IMG/VR virus record: IMGVR_UViG_3300033145_001829
Location: 1-20,106 of that record
Reading direction: 5' to 3' (one strand)
Source of the DNA: a virus
DNA: 20,106 nt
Shown: positions 7,188 through 14,980 of the stretch, one piece after another
How positions within the stretch are numbered: the first letter of the stretch is position 1
Layout of the letters: each line of letters starts with the position of its first letter
Notes under the pieces: model-generated
Databases searched by the model: none
What the model saw: the letters and a program-made list of their open reading frames with translations, nothing else
What the model was told of the DNA's origin: nothing
Position numbers and translations under genes: made by a program

Positions 7188-7519
7188 TGGTAAAATTTAC
7201 AGAACGTGTCTTTCCTATGGACGAGGTAGCAGAATTATATGACTCTGGTCTGTCTTTACTGGCAGTAGCAGAAAAGTATAATACTACAGCAGGTACTATT
7301 AGAAATAAACTGATAAAGCATGGCGTCGAGATTCGGGCGCGAGGCGCTCATATGATTTCAGATCTAAAGAAGAGAGAATTTGAGGAAGACTTAGCTGCCT
7401 TAGAAGAAGACGTTGAAGAAGTAGAAGAAGAAATTGAAGAGGTACTAGAAGAAGTAGAACAAGTTGTAAATATTTTAACAGAAGTTGAATCTGCTGCAAA
7501 AAGGAAAATCGGATGGTAA
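7187..7519 (+). CDS. Helix-turn-helix protein with acidic coiled-coil tail, 110 aa
   Basis: The N-terminal half (about residues 10-53) reads as a resolvase/homeodomain-like helix-turn-helix: 'MDEVAELYDSGLS' then 'AEKYNTTAGTIRNKLIKHG', followed by a basic 'EIRARGA'. The second half (about 60-100) is a Glu/Val/Leu coiled coil with very high acidic content, and its codons are near-repeats of GAAGAA. The start is a TAATG overlap with the SSB stop, and its own stop lies inside the start of recA, so the three genes are tightly coupled. The protein probably binds DNA and forms dimers or oligomers. A transcriptional role, or a helper of SSB/RecA exchange, are both possible; no family member is recognised by name. 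Confidence 0.65.
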   Translation: MVKFTERVFPMDEVAELYDSGLSLLAVAEKYNTTAGTIRNKLIKHGVEIRARGAHMISDLKKREFEEDLAALEEDVEEVEEEIEEVLEEVEQVVNILTEVESAAKRKIGW

Positions 7520-8580
7520 AAGAAGACGAAAAACTACAGAGACTACTTGAACTTACACAAAAGAAATTAGATAAGGATGATATTTGTGCGGACATTTATA
7601 AGCCAACCGATATTGGAATTGCATCTTATATTCCACACACCATCTCTTCTGGCCTAGCTGAACTAGATCTTCAGCTAGGAGGAAGAGGAGGGCTTCCTGC
7701 TGGTCGCCTCATCGAGTACTATGGATTTGAAATGTCAGGTAAGACTACTGGCGCACTCCATGCCCTCGCTGAGGTACAGAAGCTTGGAGGGATTGGTCTT
7801 TTCATTGATGCAGAGCATACGTTCAGTCCTACTAGAGCAAAGCAGTGTGGCGTAGACTTAGATAGACTACAAGTAATCTCTGCTCATAGTGTTGAAAGTA
7901 TCTTCGGTGGTGCTGAAGCGTTCATTGAAAATATCGAAGCAGTTAAGTTAAATGTTCCTTGTCTTATTGTAGTAGACTCAGTAACAGGAACACATGTAGA
8001 ATCAGAAACAGACGCAGACTTCTCTAAAGATCAACGTGTGGGACATGAGGCTAAACAAATTAGACGTGGGGTTAAGAGATTGCATGGGATGTTAGCGCGT
8101 ACTAAAATTTGCTGCATTCTAATCAATCATGCTATCGCTTCTAATCTAACTATGGCATTTGGCAAGAAGTCTCAGGCTGCTGGTGGACATGGAGCTAAGA
8201 TCATGGCTACTATACGTATTGAGTTTAAAAATATGGGACGAATTGGTAAAGCTGATTCTCGTGAAGGACAAAAAATTAAGATGATTATTGAGAAGCTGAA
8301 GAACGCTCAGCTTTCTCAGACTGAAGTAGCAGATGTCAACTTAAAAGTTAATGGTTTTGATCAAGCATTAAGTTTAATCAATGCTGGTGTTAGAACCAAG
8401 TGGGTAACAGAAAAGAATAAAGTGTATACGTTACAAGTTGGAGAAGATGAACGACAATTTAAGTTAGATGAATGGCCTGGAATCATTGATGTATTGGGCG
8501 GATATGATTCTGTCTATCAAATGTGGCTGACTAAGGCCCGAGAGGATGGATACATCCAGTTATGGAGTGAAGCATGGTAA
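7513..8580 (+). CDS. recA: RecA/UvsX-type recombinase
   Basis: The 355-residue protein has the full RecA core: Walker A GFEMSGKT at 71-78, a 'GLFIDAEHTF' strand with the catalytic Glu region, Walker B 'CLIVVDSV', and a loop L2 region running from 'INHAIASN' to 'GGHGAKIMATIRIEF', parallel to the bacterial INQ...GGNALKFYAS segment. The C-terminal half matches the length of phage UvsX proteins rather than the longer bacterial tail. It would form ATP-dependent filaments on ssDNA and drive strand exchange, repair and recombination-dependent replication together with the SSB, the UvsY-like protein and SbcCD. ATG 7513 has AAGGA eight bases upstream and overlaps the stop of the helix-turn-helix gene. 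Confidence 0.93.
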   Translation: MVKEDEKLQRLLELTQKKLDKDDICADIYKPTDIGIASYIPHTISSGLAELDLQLGGRGGLPAGRLIEYYGFEMSGKTTGALHALAEVQKLGGIGLFIDAEHTFSPTRAKQCGVDLDRLQVISAHSVESIFGGAEAFIENIEAVKLNVPCLIVVDSVTGTHVESETDADFSKDQRVGHEAKQIRRGVKRLHGMLARTKICCILINHAIASNLTMAFGKKSQAAGGHGAKIMATIRIEFKNMGRIGKADSREGQKIKMIIEKLKNAQLSQTEVADVNLKVNGFDQALSLINAGVRTKWVTEKNKVYTLQVGEDERQFKLDEWPGIIDVLGGYDSVYQMWLTKAREDGYIQLWSEAW

Positions 8581-8849
8581 TCAGTTTAACACTAGTAGTA
8601 ATTTATATTATTCTTGGAGGTATCACTGCCGCTATTGAATCACAATCTTTAGAATTTCATAAACAATGTAATAAAAATTGGAAGACTAAGGCTATCGCTA
8701 TATCACAAACTACTTTACAGATAGTTAAGATCATGATGATGTGGTGGGCGTACATTTTAGAAGACATTCTTCTTTATTTCTACAATAAGAATATTGATCC
8801 TGAATATGAGATTGTATTTGAAGAAGAAGATACTGACTGTGATAACTAA
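8574..8849 (+). CDS. Small membrane protein with two hydrophobic segments, 91 aa
   Basis: ATG 8574 overlaps the recA stop by seven bases and follows GGAG in the recA end, so it is coupled to recA. A hydrophobic segment spans about residues 2-21, a polar Lys/Gln-rich loop follows, and a second hydrophobic, Trp/Met-rich segment spans about 47-70. The C-terminal tail is acidic (EEEDTDCD). A membrane protein with two spans is the simplest reading, although Glu63 and Asp64 in the second segment could make it amphipathic. I recognise no family. A membrane attachment role for replication or recombination is only inferred from its place in the operon. Confidence 0.6.
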   Translation: MVISLTLVVIYIILGGITAAIESQSLEFHKQCNKNWKTKAIAISQTTLQIVKIMMMWWAYILEDILLYFYNKNIDPEYEIVFEEEDTDCDN

Positions 8850-8862
8850 AAAGACTGAGAAA

Positions 8863-9096
8863 ATGGAGAGAGATCTAAAGAAGGTGCAAGCTGAAATTAA
8901 CGCATTAGTTGAGAAGATGTGGGGATTAACGCGGGGCTCAATAGCTGCTTATGATTGGAAACAAGCAGCAACCGAAACGCTCCTTCATCAAAGAGCAGAA
9001 GGTAGACGAGATATACAATGGGACGCTGATGTACTAGTCTTTTCTAAGGATCGTAAACAACGTGCAGATATGCTAGACTTGCCAGAAAAGGAGTAA
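8863..9096 (+). CDS. Small hypothetical protein, 77 aa
   Basis: The frame runs to TAA at 9094-9096. ATG 8863 is chosen because it clears the preceding gene, but its ribosome site is weak. GTG at 8839 would add eight residues and overlap the membrane-protein gene, so the start is uncertain. The product has a charged N-terminal helix (KKVQAEINALVEKMW), then a mixed region with several Arg, Asp and Gln. No motif, membrane segment or cysteine is seen. The gene ends three bases before the SbcD start, with AAAGGAG for SbcD within its last codons, so it is co-translated with the nuclease pair. Confidence 0.55.
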   Translation: MERDLKKVQAEINALVEKMWGLTRGSIAAYDWKQAATETLLHQRAEGRRDIQWDADVLVFSKDRKQRADMLDLPEKE

Positions 9097-9099
9097 ACA

Positions 9100-10125
9100 A
9101 TGAAAGCAATAATCATTAGTGATCTCCATATGCATAAGTGGCAGTACGGGTCACGTCTCACAGAGCAGGGGTATAACTCTAGACTCTGGTATCTCTACCA
9201 AGCTTTAATGGAGGTTTGTAAGTACTTAGATCAAAATAAAACAGACGCCGTGTTTATTACAGGAGATATTTTTCACACCCATGAGAAGCTAGACGTACAA
9301 GTACTCTTCTTAACTTCTATTGCTTTCATGGAGATTGCTAAGCGTACTAAACTATACCTACTAGAAGGTAATCATGACATGGCAACTGCTGATGGCAAGA
9401 TACATGCACTTAAACAATTCGAAACCCTTGCCACCGTGATTGATAAGCCTATGACATTTGAAGTAGCTGGTACTCCTATACTAGCCCACCCGTATACTAA
9501 GGATGTTAATGCACTTCAAGAGTTCCTAGCTAGAGCCGAGGAAAGTTCCGTAGCTTTGTTGCATCAGGGGGTGGCCGGTGCAAACCTTGGCTCTAGCTGG
9601 GTTCCTGATGAAACATTCGGATTACAAATGATACCTAGTCAAATTGAAAAAGTCTATTGTGGACACTTTCATACTCCTCAAGCTATAGATAAGATTTATA
9701 TCCCTGGCTCCATAGCTCCTCATACCCGAGCAGATAGAGGTGCAAGAGGATACCTGATCCATAATGAAGACTCAGTATTGTTTCAAACCCTATCAACTCC
9801 ACAGTTTATAGCCCATGAGTTTACACCAAAGTTATTTGAGACAGACCAAACTCATGTAGCAGGACACTTCATAAGAATAACTGATTGTCCTCACGATATA
9901 GATGTAAAAGCTCTTCGTGATTTATTCCTAGATGCTGGAGCAGAGTCTATTGAAGTAGTTCACAATGATATAAGTATGCAGACACCTAAAGGAAGTGATG
10001 TTAAGACAGGAGACTTCTCTATTGAACCACTACTACAAGAGTATGAGAAAATTCAAATGCCAGCACGGAGACAAGAGATAGGTAAACTAATTAGAGACTT
10101 TAGATATGAGGTACCTACCCTATGA
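9100..10125 (+). CDS. sbcD: SbcD/gp47-like nuclease subunit (metallophosphoesterase)
   Basis: All five calcineurin-type metal motifs are visible in order: D8-L-H10, G-D56-I-F-H, G-N91-H92-D93, H155 in 'LLHQG', and G-H189-F-H191. The 341-residue length suits phage gp47 and SbcD. It is the Mn-dependent nuclease of the SbcCD (Mre11-Rad50, T4 gp46/47) complex, which resects double-strand ends to expose 3' tails for the RecA filament and opens hairpins. The partner gene overlaps it by ATGA, as expected for a two-subunit complex. The start ATG follows AAAGGAG with a good gap. A capping domain at about residues 260-335 is likely. Confidence 0.93.
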   Translation: MKAIIISDLHMHKWQYGSRLTEQGYNSRLWYLYQALMEVCKYLDQNKTDAVFITGDIFHTHEKLDVQVLFLTSIAFMEIAKRTKLYLLEGNHDMATADGKIHALKQFETLATVIDKPMTFEVAGTPILAHPYTKDVNALQEFLARAEESSVALLHQGVAGANLGSSWVPDETFGLQMIPSQIEKVYCGHFHTPQAIDKIYIPGSIAPHTRADRGARGYLIHNEDSVLFQTLSTPQFIAHEFTPKLFETDQTHVAGHFIRITDCPHDIDVKALRDLFLDAGAESIEVVHNDISMQTPKGSDVKTGDFSIEPLLQEYEKIQMPARRQEIGKLIRDFRYEVPTL

Positions 10126-12002
10126 AACTACTAAGATTCTCATTTAACAATATCTTTGCTCTAGGAAAAGGAGAAGTCTTATTAGACAGTCGAGGACTAG
10201 TCTTAGTTACAGGACACAACGAGGATGATGGAGGAGCTAATGGTGCAGGTAAGAGTTCATTAGCTAATAAAGGCATTATTTGGACACTCTACGGTCAGAC
10301 AACGGGAGGTTTGAAAGCCGATACTGTCATCAATAGACACGGTAAGAAGTCAGGTTGGGGACAGATAACTTACATAGGTAATGATAATAAAGAGTACACT
10401 ATTAGGAGAGAACGTCCTGCTAAGTTACAGTTATTTCAAGAAGAGAATGATCTCTCTACCAAGAAAGCAATCGAAACACAGAAGCTCATTGACCAATCAT
10501 TAGGTAGAGACTTCGCTACGTTCAGTCAAACCGAAGTCTTTGGACAAGGCAGGCTGCTAGGGTATGCAAGTCTTCAGCCCTCAGAACAAAAGAAAGTACT
10601 AGAACAGATCCTTCCTATTGAGACATTAGATCAGTGGTCAGAGGAAGCAAGAGAACAAGCCAAAGTAATTAAAGAACAGCTAGATAAAGTTAAACAAGCT
10701 AGTGCTGTTGAAGAGTCTAAGTTCAAGACACTACAGAGTCAAGCTACTAGTTTAAAAAATGAACAATTACTCTGGAGTCAAGACCATCAACAAAAAATTC
10801 AAGCACTACAAAAAGCATTACAAGCAGAAGAATTTAGAATTCATGGTGATGTTGCTAAGGTTAAAGAGTATACAGATCTAATCAATGCGTTAACTATTCC
10901 TACACAGGATGAACTAGACGTTCTTACTGAGCAAGATAAATATGCTTCTATAGATTGTGATGCTGCCAAAATCTCTTGTGAAAAAGCCTTGATAGCAGAA
11001 CAACAATGGCAAGATGCAGTATGGAAGCATAAGATAGAACTAGGTCATCTTCCTAAAGATGAGAAGATTTGTCCTACATGTAATAGAGAATTAGATCCTG
11101 ATGTTTATACAAAACTTCAGGAGGATCGTCAAAAAATAGAGATTCTATGCGTAGAAGCAGACTTTAATTGGGCTCAATCACGACAGGTTACTGAGCAGTA
11201 TACAGAGAATCACTCTACTATAGCAGTAGCTAGAGATAAAGTAGTAAATATTCGAATTGCTTTAGTTAACATGGTTGAAAGAGCTAGACAACTAGAAGAC
11301 TTACGTACCGCACATCAGAATAAGATACAGTCTCAAGTACCACAACTACAAGCTAGACTTGATGAGTTAAACTTACTGACAAATCCTTATATTGAATCTC
11401 TTGATAAACTTAGTATACAAGTTAAAACTCAAGGGCAATTGTGGACAGATGTGACGAAAAACGTTACATTACTAGAGCAAGAACACAAAGATCTTACTTA
11501 CTGGCAGATGGCGTATGGTAAAGATATAAAACTAAAGTTATTCTCTGCTACCTGCCCTTACTTAGATCATGCTACTACCAATCACTTAAGACAATTAGAC
11601 AACGCTCAACTACATGTTCAATTTTCAACTGTCAAGTTACTAGCATCTGGAGAAGGGAAGGATGATTTTAATGTGAGATGCTGGAGTGATCATGGTGGAG
11701 AAGGATTTGATTCTTTATCAGGAGGTGAGCAGCAGATGGTTAGCTTTGCTATTGGTAGAGCCCTGGCAGACGTAGCTAGAATGCAGATCATTGGAGAGAG
11801 TCAGTTTCAAATTTTAGATGAGCCTTTCTCTATGCTCGACGCTCGTAACTCAGAAGCTATTGTTAACTACTTACATAAAGATAAGGAGGAAGGAACTGTA
11901 TTACTTATCTCTAATGAAGACCACTTGAAAGGACTGATTAATGAACGAATACATGTGGTTAAAAAGAATGGAATTGCAGAGGTAGAAAAAGGAATTATTT
12001 AA
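10122..12002 (+). CDS. sbcC: SbcC/gp46-like (Rad50-type) nuclease ATPase subunit
   Basis: The 626-residue protein is a compact Rad50-type ATPase. Walker A (GANGAGKS, Lys44) is near the N-terminus. Two long Gln/Lys/Glu-rich coiled-coil arms span about residues 175-310 and 335-460, with a zinc hook C317-P-T-C320 between them. The ABC signature LSGGEQ is at 532-537, Walker B ends ILDEP (Asp566, Glu567), and a switch histidine lies in 'ISNEDH'. The short arms match phage gp46 rather than bacterial SbcC. The protein bridges and positions DNA ends for the SbcD nuclease, whose gene overlaps it. This pair and RecA are the core of end-driven recombination. Confidence 0.95.
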   Translation: MKLLRFSFNNIFALGKGEVLLDSRGLVLVTGHNEDDGGANGAGKSSLANKGIIWTLYGQTTGGLKADTVINRHGKKSGWGQITYIGNDNKEYTIRRERPAKLQLFQEENDLSTKKAIETQKLIDQSLGRDFATFSQTEVFGQGRLLGYASLQPSEQKKVLEQILPIETLDQWSEEAREQAKVIKEQLDKVKQASAVEESKFKTLQSQATSLKNEQLLWSQDHQQKIQALQKALQAEEFRIHGDVAKVKEYTDLINALTIPTQDELDVLTEQDKYASIDCDAAKISCEKALIAEQQWQDAVWKHKIELGHLPKDEKICPTCNRELDPDVYTKLQEDRQKIEILCVEADFNWAQSRQVTEQYTENHSTIAVARDKVVNIRIALVNMVERARQLEDLRTAHQNKIQSQVPQLQARLDELNLLTNPYIESLDKLSIQVKTQGQLWTDVTKNVTLLEQEHKDLTYWQMAYGKDIKLKLFSATCPYLDHATTNHLRQLDNAQLHVQFSTVKLLASGEGKDDFNVRCWSDHGGEGFDSLSGGEQQMVSFAIGRALADVARMQIIGESQFQILDEPFSMLDARNSEAIVNYLHKDKEEGTVLLISNEDHLKGLINERIHVVKKNGIAEVEKGII

Positions 12003-12024
12003 TACGGATTATGGGAGATTATAA

Positions 12025-12711
12025 ATGAGATGGAAACCATCGGAGACTAAAATGAAAAGCATGGATACACTATCATTACTTTATGATTTTGGAATTGACG
12101 CTGAGAACAGGAGAATCTATTTCGTAGATAATATCAATGAGAATAATTTAGAAGTAGTAATGAAAGCAATACATATTTTTAATACTGATGAACATAGAAG
12201 ATGTGAACCGATTGAAGTATTTATCTGTTCTAATGGGGGCCTTGTGGACGTAATGTTTGCACTCTATGATCTCTTCAGATCTAGTGCGAGTCCTATCCAC
12301 ACAATTATCACTGGCTCTTGTTGCTCTGCTGCTGGGTTGGTAGCTATGAGTGGGCATCTTAGGTTTGCTACAGAGAACAGCTTCTTTATGCACCATGCTA
12401 TCAAAGCTTTCTCAGAAGACCTAAATGATTCTGAGCTTAGTGCCCGTGCTGAAGTAATTAAAGAGATGGCAAGCAAGACCTATGATTTAATGGGTCTTCA
12501 TTCTAAGAAGGCTAAAAGCTGGTGGAAGAAGCAGACAGAACAACAAGGAGAGACATGGCTTACACCTGTACAAATGCTTGAATATGGTGTGATTGATGAG
12601 ATTATTAAGAACCCAATCCTTAAGAAGAAGAGAACTCCTAGCAAGAGGAAGGCAGTAAGGAAGAAAGTAGTAAAGAAGCAAGTAGTAAAGCAGAAGAAAA
12701 AAGATGACTAA
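12025..12711 (+). CDS. clpP: ClpP-like serine protease with basic C-terminal tail
   Basis: The 228-residue product has the ClpP fold pattern: a 'FICSNGG' strand like ClpP's INSPGG, the serine motif in 'GSCCSAAG' (Ser101), 'SFFMHHA' with His123 in the catalytic position, and the 'YGVIDEII' ending of the ClpP core. At the usual Asp position, my alignment by the 'LTPVQMLEYG' block gives Glu176, so the triad may be Ser-His-Glu. After residue 195 an extra tail of about 33 residues is nearly all Lys, Arg and Val, which suggests nucleic-acid or membrane contact. Phage ClpP-like proteases often mature capsids, but this gene sits in a recombination block. ATG 12025 has GGGAG upstream; ATG 12052, preceded by CGGAG, is an alternative start. 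Confidence 0.8.
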   Translation: MRWKPSETKMKSMDTLSLLYDFGIDAENRRIYFVDNINENNLEVVMKAIHIFNTDEHRRCEPIEVFICSNGGLVDVMFALYDLFRSSASPIHTIITGSCCSAAGLVAMSGHLRFATENSFFMHHAIKAFSEDLNDSELSARAEVIKEMASKTYDLMGLHSKKAKSWWKKQTEQQGETWLTPVQMLEYGVIDEIIKNPILKKKRTPSKRKAVRKKVVKKQVVKQKKKDD

Positions 12712-12997
12712 AACAGAAATAATGATGAGGAATATAAGACGAGAAGCAGTAGTTCAATCAAGTAGAGACTCACAAAAAAAAGAGTGGGTACTTAGTGTAG
12801 AAGCATTTGAAGACTTGCTATCTTATAAGAAGTTTATTCCACTTCCTACAAATATGGCAGATACTGACATAACATTTGAAGGGATACCTATTAAAGTTGA
12901 CTCACGTCTACCTGATGGCACTGCTCTTCTTCGTAATAAAACTGAAGTAACAACACCATCATTAGAGCAAGTGTTAAAGGAAGCAGAAGAAATCTAA
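12704..12997 (+). CDS. Hypothetical protein, 97 aa
   Basis: ATG 12704 overlaps the ClpP stop by eight bases and has only a weak purine-rich ribosome site, so coupling to clpP is likely. The protein has a basic N-terminal helix (about 1-25), a middle region with 'LPTNMADTDITFEGIPIKVD' that looks like beta-strands, and an acidic C-terminal helix (LEQVLKEAEEI). No catalytic motif or membrane segment is seen. I do not recognise a family. It overlaps the next gene by TAATG, placing it between a protease and a nuclease. Confidence 0.55.
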   Translation: MTKTEIMMRNIRREAVVQSSRDSQKKEWVLSVEAFEDLLSYKKFIPLPTNMADTDITFEGIPIKVDSRLPDGTALLRNKTEVTTPSLEQVLKEAEEI

Positions 12998-13356
12998 TGT
13001 CCAGCACTGCAGCCAAAAAAGCCAAGGGGAGAAAATTACAGCAACACATCAGGGACAGACTATATCATTGGTTTCCACATCTTACTGAAGGAGACATACG
13101 TAGTACGAGTATGGGGGCTGGAGGTGAAGACATCCAGTTATCTCCTCTGGCTAAACAATCAATACCTTTTGCTATTGAAGCAAAAAATACTAGAAAGACT
13201 CCCTCAATAGGAGAAATTAAACAAGCTCGATCAAATTCGAAGCCCGGAGAACTACCATTGGTCTGTTGGAAGCCTCACGGTAAGCAATATTTAGAAACCC
13301 TAGCAATCATTTCTCTTGAAGATTTAATGGAGTTCTTCAGTGACAGACAAACCTAA
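12997..13356 (+). CDS. PD-(D/E)XK-fold nuclease, possibly Holliday-junction resolvase-like
   Basis: The 119-residue protein has a Lys-rich start, a helix 'KLQQHIRDRLYHWFP', then 'GAGGEDIQLS' followed by 'PFAIEAKN'. That spacing gives Asp45 and then Glu61-x-Lys63, the PD-(D/E)XK catalytic set, with a preceding Glu31 as a plausible first acid. Small phage enzymes of this fold cut branched DNA or act as recombination nucleases. Placement among the recombination genes supports resolution of junctions made by RecA. Sequence alone does not tell resolvase from a VRR-type or restriction-type nuclease. The start is a TAATG overlap with the gene before. Confidence 0.65.
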   Translation: MSSTAAKKAKGRKLQQHIRDRLYHWFPHLTEGDIRSTSMGAGGEDIQLSPLAKQSIPFAIEAKNTRKTPSIGEIKQARSNSKPGELPLVCWKPHGKQYLETLAIISLEDLMEFFSDRQT

Positions 13357-13507
13357 AGAAGTACCTAAGATTCCTGATGATTACATGGAGGAAAAGTGGA
13401 AAAGGATAGAGGAAAAGTTTAACTCTATGCAGAAAGCTATAAGAGACACAAAGTTTAAACTCAATGATAAAAATAAGGGAGACACAGACCATGGCAAAGA
13501 AACCTGA
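13340..13507 (+). CDS. Small charged hypothetical protein, 55 aa (GTG start)
   Basis: GTG at 13340 lies seven bases after GGAG (13329-13332) within the end of the nuclease gene, and the frame runs to TGA at 13505-13507. The product is highly charged with a Pro-rich start (TDKPKEVPKIP) and a Lys/Glu helix, consistent with a small soluble coiled helix. It overlaps the nuclease gene by 17 bases at its start and the exonuclease gene by 17 at its end. It is needed to fill an otherwise 134-base gap in this very compact region. It is unrecognised, and whether it is expressed is moderately uncertain. Confidence 0.5.
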   Translation: MTDKPKEVPKIPDDYMEEKWKRIEEKFNSMQKAIRDTKFKLNDKNKGDTDHGKET

Positions 13508-14219
13508 AATCGTTGTATTTGATTTAGAGACTAGTGACTTAAGTGCCGATGTAGGGAGCGTTCTCTGTGCCGGATGGAAGATCCTTGGCAAGAAGAAGAC
13601 TAATGTTATTAAAATTGATAATTATGAGCTATTTGATGACGATCCTACTAATGACTATGCTGTAGTCGAAGAGATGGGTGACGTACTTAGGAATGCTGAC
13701 GCTTGGATAGGGTGGTACTCAATGAAGTTTGATGCTCCTTATCTTAACTCTCGACTTCTCTTCCATGATCTGCCTCCTATTCCGCCAATGACCACAGCAA
13801 CCCATCTAGACGGTTGGAGAGTAGCAAGATATAAGATGAAGCTACGCAACAATAGACTTGCCACCGTCGCTGCGTTCTTTGGTGTAGAAGAAAAGACACA
13901 TCTAGACTTACGCATCTGGAAGAGAGCCAGTGCTGGTCATAGACCTTCTCTCAAGTATGTCTATGAGCATTGTCGCCAAGACCTCATTGTGACTGAACAA
14001 GTCTATGAGAAGATTAAAGTACTTGACCCAATGCACTTCAACATCAACATCATTTCTGGTAGAGAGGATGCCTGTCCTAACTGTGGTGTACAGGATAACT
14101 TTAGGAAGGGTGGAAGGAATCTTGCTCAAACTAGCTGGAGTCAACGGTATCAATGTACGTCATGCGGTAAGTGGTGCTCTGGCACTCGGCAACCTATTAA
14201 GAAGATGATGAAAAGATGA
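13491..14219 (+). CDS. DEDD 3'-5' exonuclease (RNase H-like) with C-terminal zinc ribbon
   Basis: The 242-residue protein opens with ExoI 'VVFDLETS' (Asp11, Glu13), continues with ExoII 'WYSMKFDAPYL' and ExoIII 'CRQDLIVTEQVYEKI', and so carries the acidic set of the DnaQ/RNase H-like exonucleases, in the style of YprB-type domains. It ends with a zinc ribbon: CPNC near residue 200, then 'RYQCTSCGKW', a pattern like the zinc ribbons of IS1-type transposases. It would trim or proofread DNA or RNA ends, with the ribbon adding nucleic-acid binding. ATG 13491 is chosen because AAGGGAG lies nine bases upstream; ATG 13464 would add nine residues but has no site. Confidence 0.8.
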   Translation: MAKKPEIVVFDLETSDLSADVGSVLCAGWKILGKKKTNVIKIDNYELFDDDPTNDYAVVEEMGDVLRNADAWIGWYSMKFDAPYLNSRLLFHDLPPIPPMTTATHLDGWRVARYKMKLRNNRLATVAAFFGVEEKTHLDLRIWKRASAGHRPSLKYVYEHCRQDLIVTEQVYEKIKVLDPMHFNINIISGREDACPNCGVQDNFRKGGRNLAQTSWSQRYQCTSCGKWCSGTRQPIKKMMKR

Positions 14220-14677
14220 AACCTTCTGTCTATCTCTGCGGACCTATGAGCGGATTAACTTGGCAAGAAGCACTTGCATGGAGGAAAAAATGCGAAGCTG
14301 AACTGTACTCACGATGGAGGTTAATCAATCCAGTACGTTCACAAATAGCCACATCTTCTATTCATGATATTATTCCAGTTCAACTACAGTCTGACAATGA
14401 TTATAAAGATTTAAAAGATACAGCTACTGGTGTTACAGCTCAAGATGAGTTCTTTATTGATCAATCTGACTGGCTCTTATGTAACTTTCTCAACGCTGAT
14501 AAAGTAAGTATTGGTTCTGTCTGGGAGATGGGGTATGCTTGGGGAACGCATAAGAAAATCCTTACTGTACTAGAACCAGGGAGTATACATGACCATCCTT
14601 TCATTCGAAGACGGTCACATGTATTTACTCCTAGTTTAAATGAGGCAATTGAGTTCTTTAAAGCTATTGCATTGTGA
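14216..14677 (+). CDS. Nucleoside 2-deoxyribosyltransferase-like protein (DUF4406-type)
   Basis: The 153-residue protein starts 'VYLCGPMSG', the P-loop-like opening of the nucleoside 2-deoxyribosyltransferase superfamily, and has a later 'SDWLLCN' strand and 'GSVWEMGYAWG' helix carrying Glu104, which fits the catalytic-Glu position of the family. Enzymes in this group cleave or exchange the N-glycosidic bond of deoxynucleosides or nucleotides. Its place before the ribonucleotide reductase suggests nucleotide salvage or editing of the nucleotide pool, but substrate is unknown. It starts with an ATGA overlap on the exonuclease stop. Confidence 0.7.
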   Translation: MKPSVYLCGPMSGLTWQEALAWRKKCEAELYSRWRLINPVRSQIATSSIHDIIPVQLQSDNDYKDLKDTATGVTAQDEFFIDQSDWLLCNFLNADKVSIGSVWEMGYAWGTHKKILTVLEPGSIHDHPFIRRRSHVFTPSLNEAIEFFKAIAL

Positions 14678-14979
14678 TAACGTGGATAAATCCTGATGCT
14701 CTAAGAGATTACTTTTCTACTGATGAAGCATGGGAAGTATACAATCGTCAGTACCAAGTATGGAGAGATTCATTTGAATACTTAGATAAAGATCTTCCAA
14801 TTATTAGGGAAAAAACTCAGGTACGAAAGTGCAGGGCGTGTGGAAAATTTCTTGATCATAATTTTTATCTAGTAGCAGAGAAATATACGTGGCATGTTAA
14901 AGAAGCATGTCTGATTAACTTATGGGAAAACTATCTATCCAAAGATAAGCGATTTACTTGGATGAAAGACAGGAGATAA
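14674..14979 (+). CDS. Hypothetical protein with CxxC motif, 101 aa
   Basis: GTG 14674 overlaps the previous stop as GTGA, with no clear ribosome site, so coupled reinitiation is likely. The protein is Trp-, Tyr- and Asp-rich with one CRAC pair near residue 54 and a lone Cys near residue 79, plus nearby His residues (DHNFY, TWHV). A small zinc-binding module is possible. I do not recognise a family. The AGGAG site for the reductase lies in its last codons. Confidence 0.6.
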   Translation: MITWINPDALRDYFSTDEAWEVYNRQYQVWRDSFEYLDKDLPIIREKTQVRKCRACGKFLDHNFYLVAEKYTWHVKEACLINLWENYLSKDKRFTWMKDRR

Positions 14980-14980
14980 T

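Noticed and set aside
7299-7595. Minus-strand open frame opposite the coiled-coil region
   Set aside because: It is a Leu/Ser-rich shadow created by the GAAGAA-like codons of the coiled-coil gene on the other strand.
14005-14208. Second + strand frame inside the exonuclease gene
   Set aside because: It lies wholly within a well-supported gene with catalytic and zinc motifs, lacks a ribosome site and shows no recognisable features.
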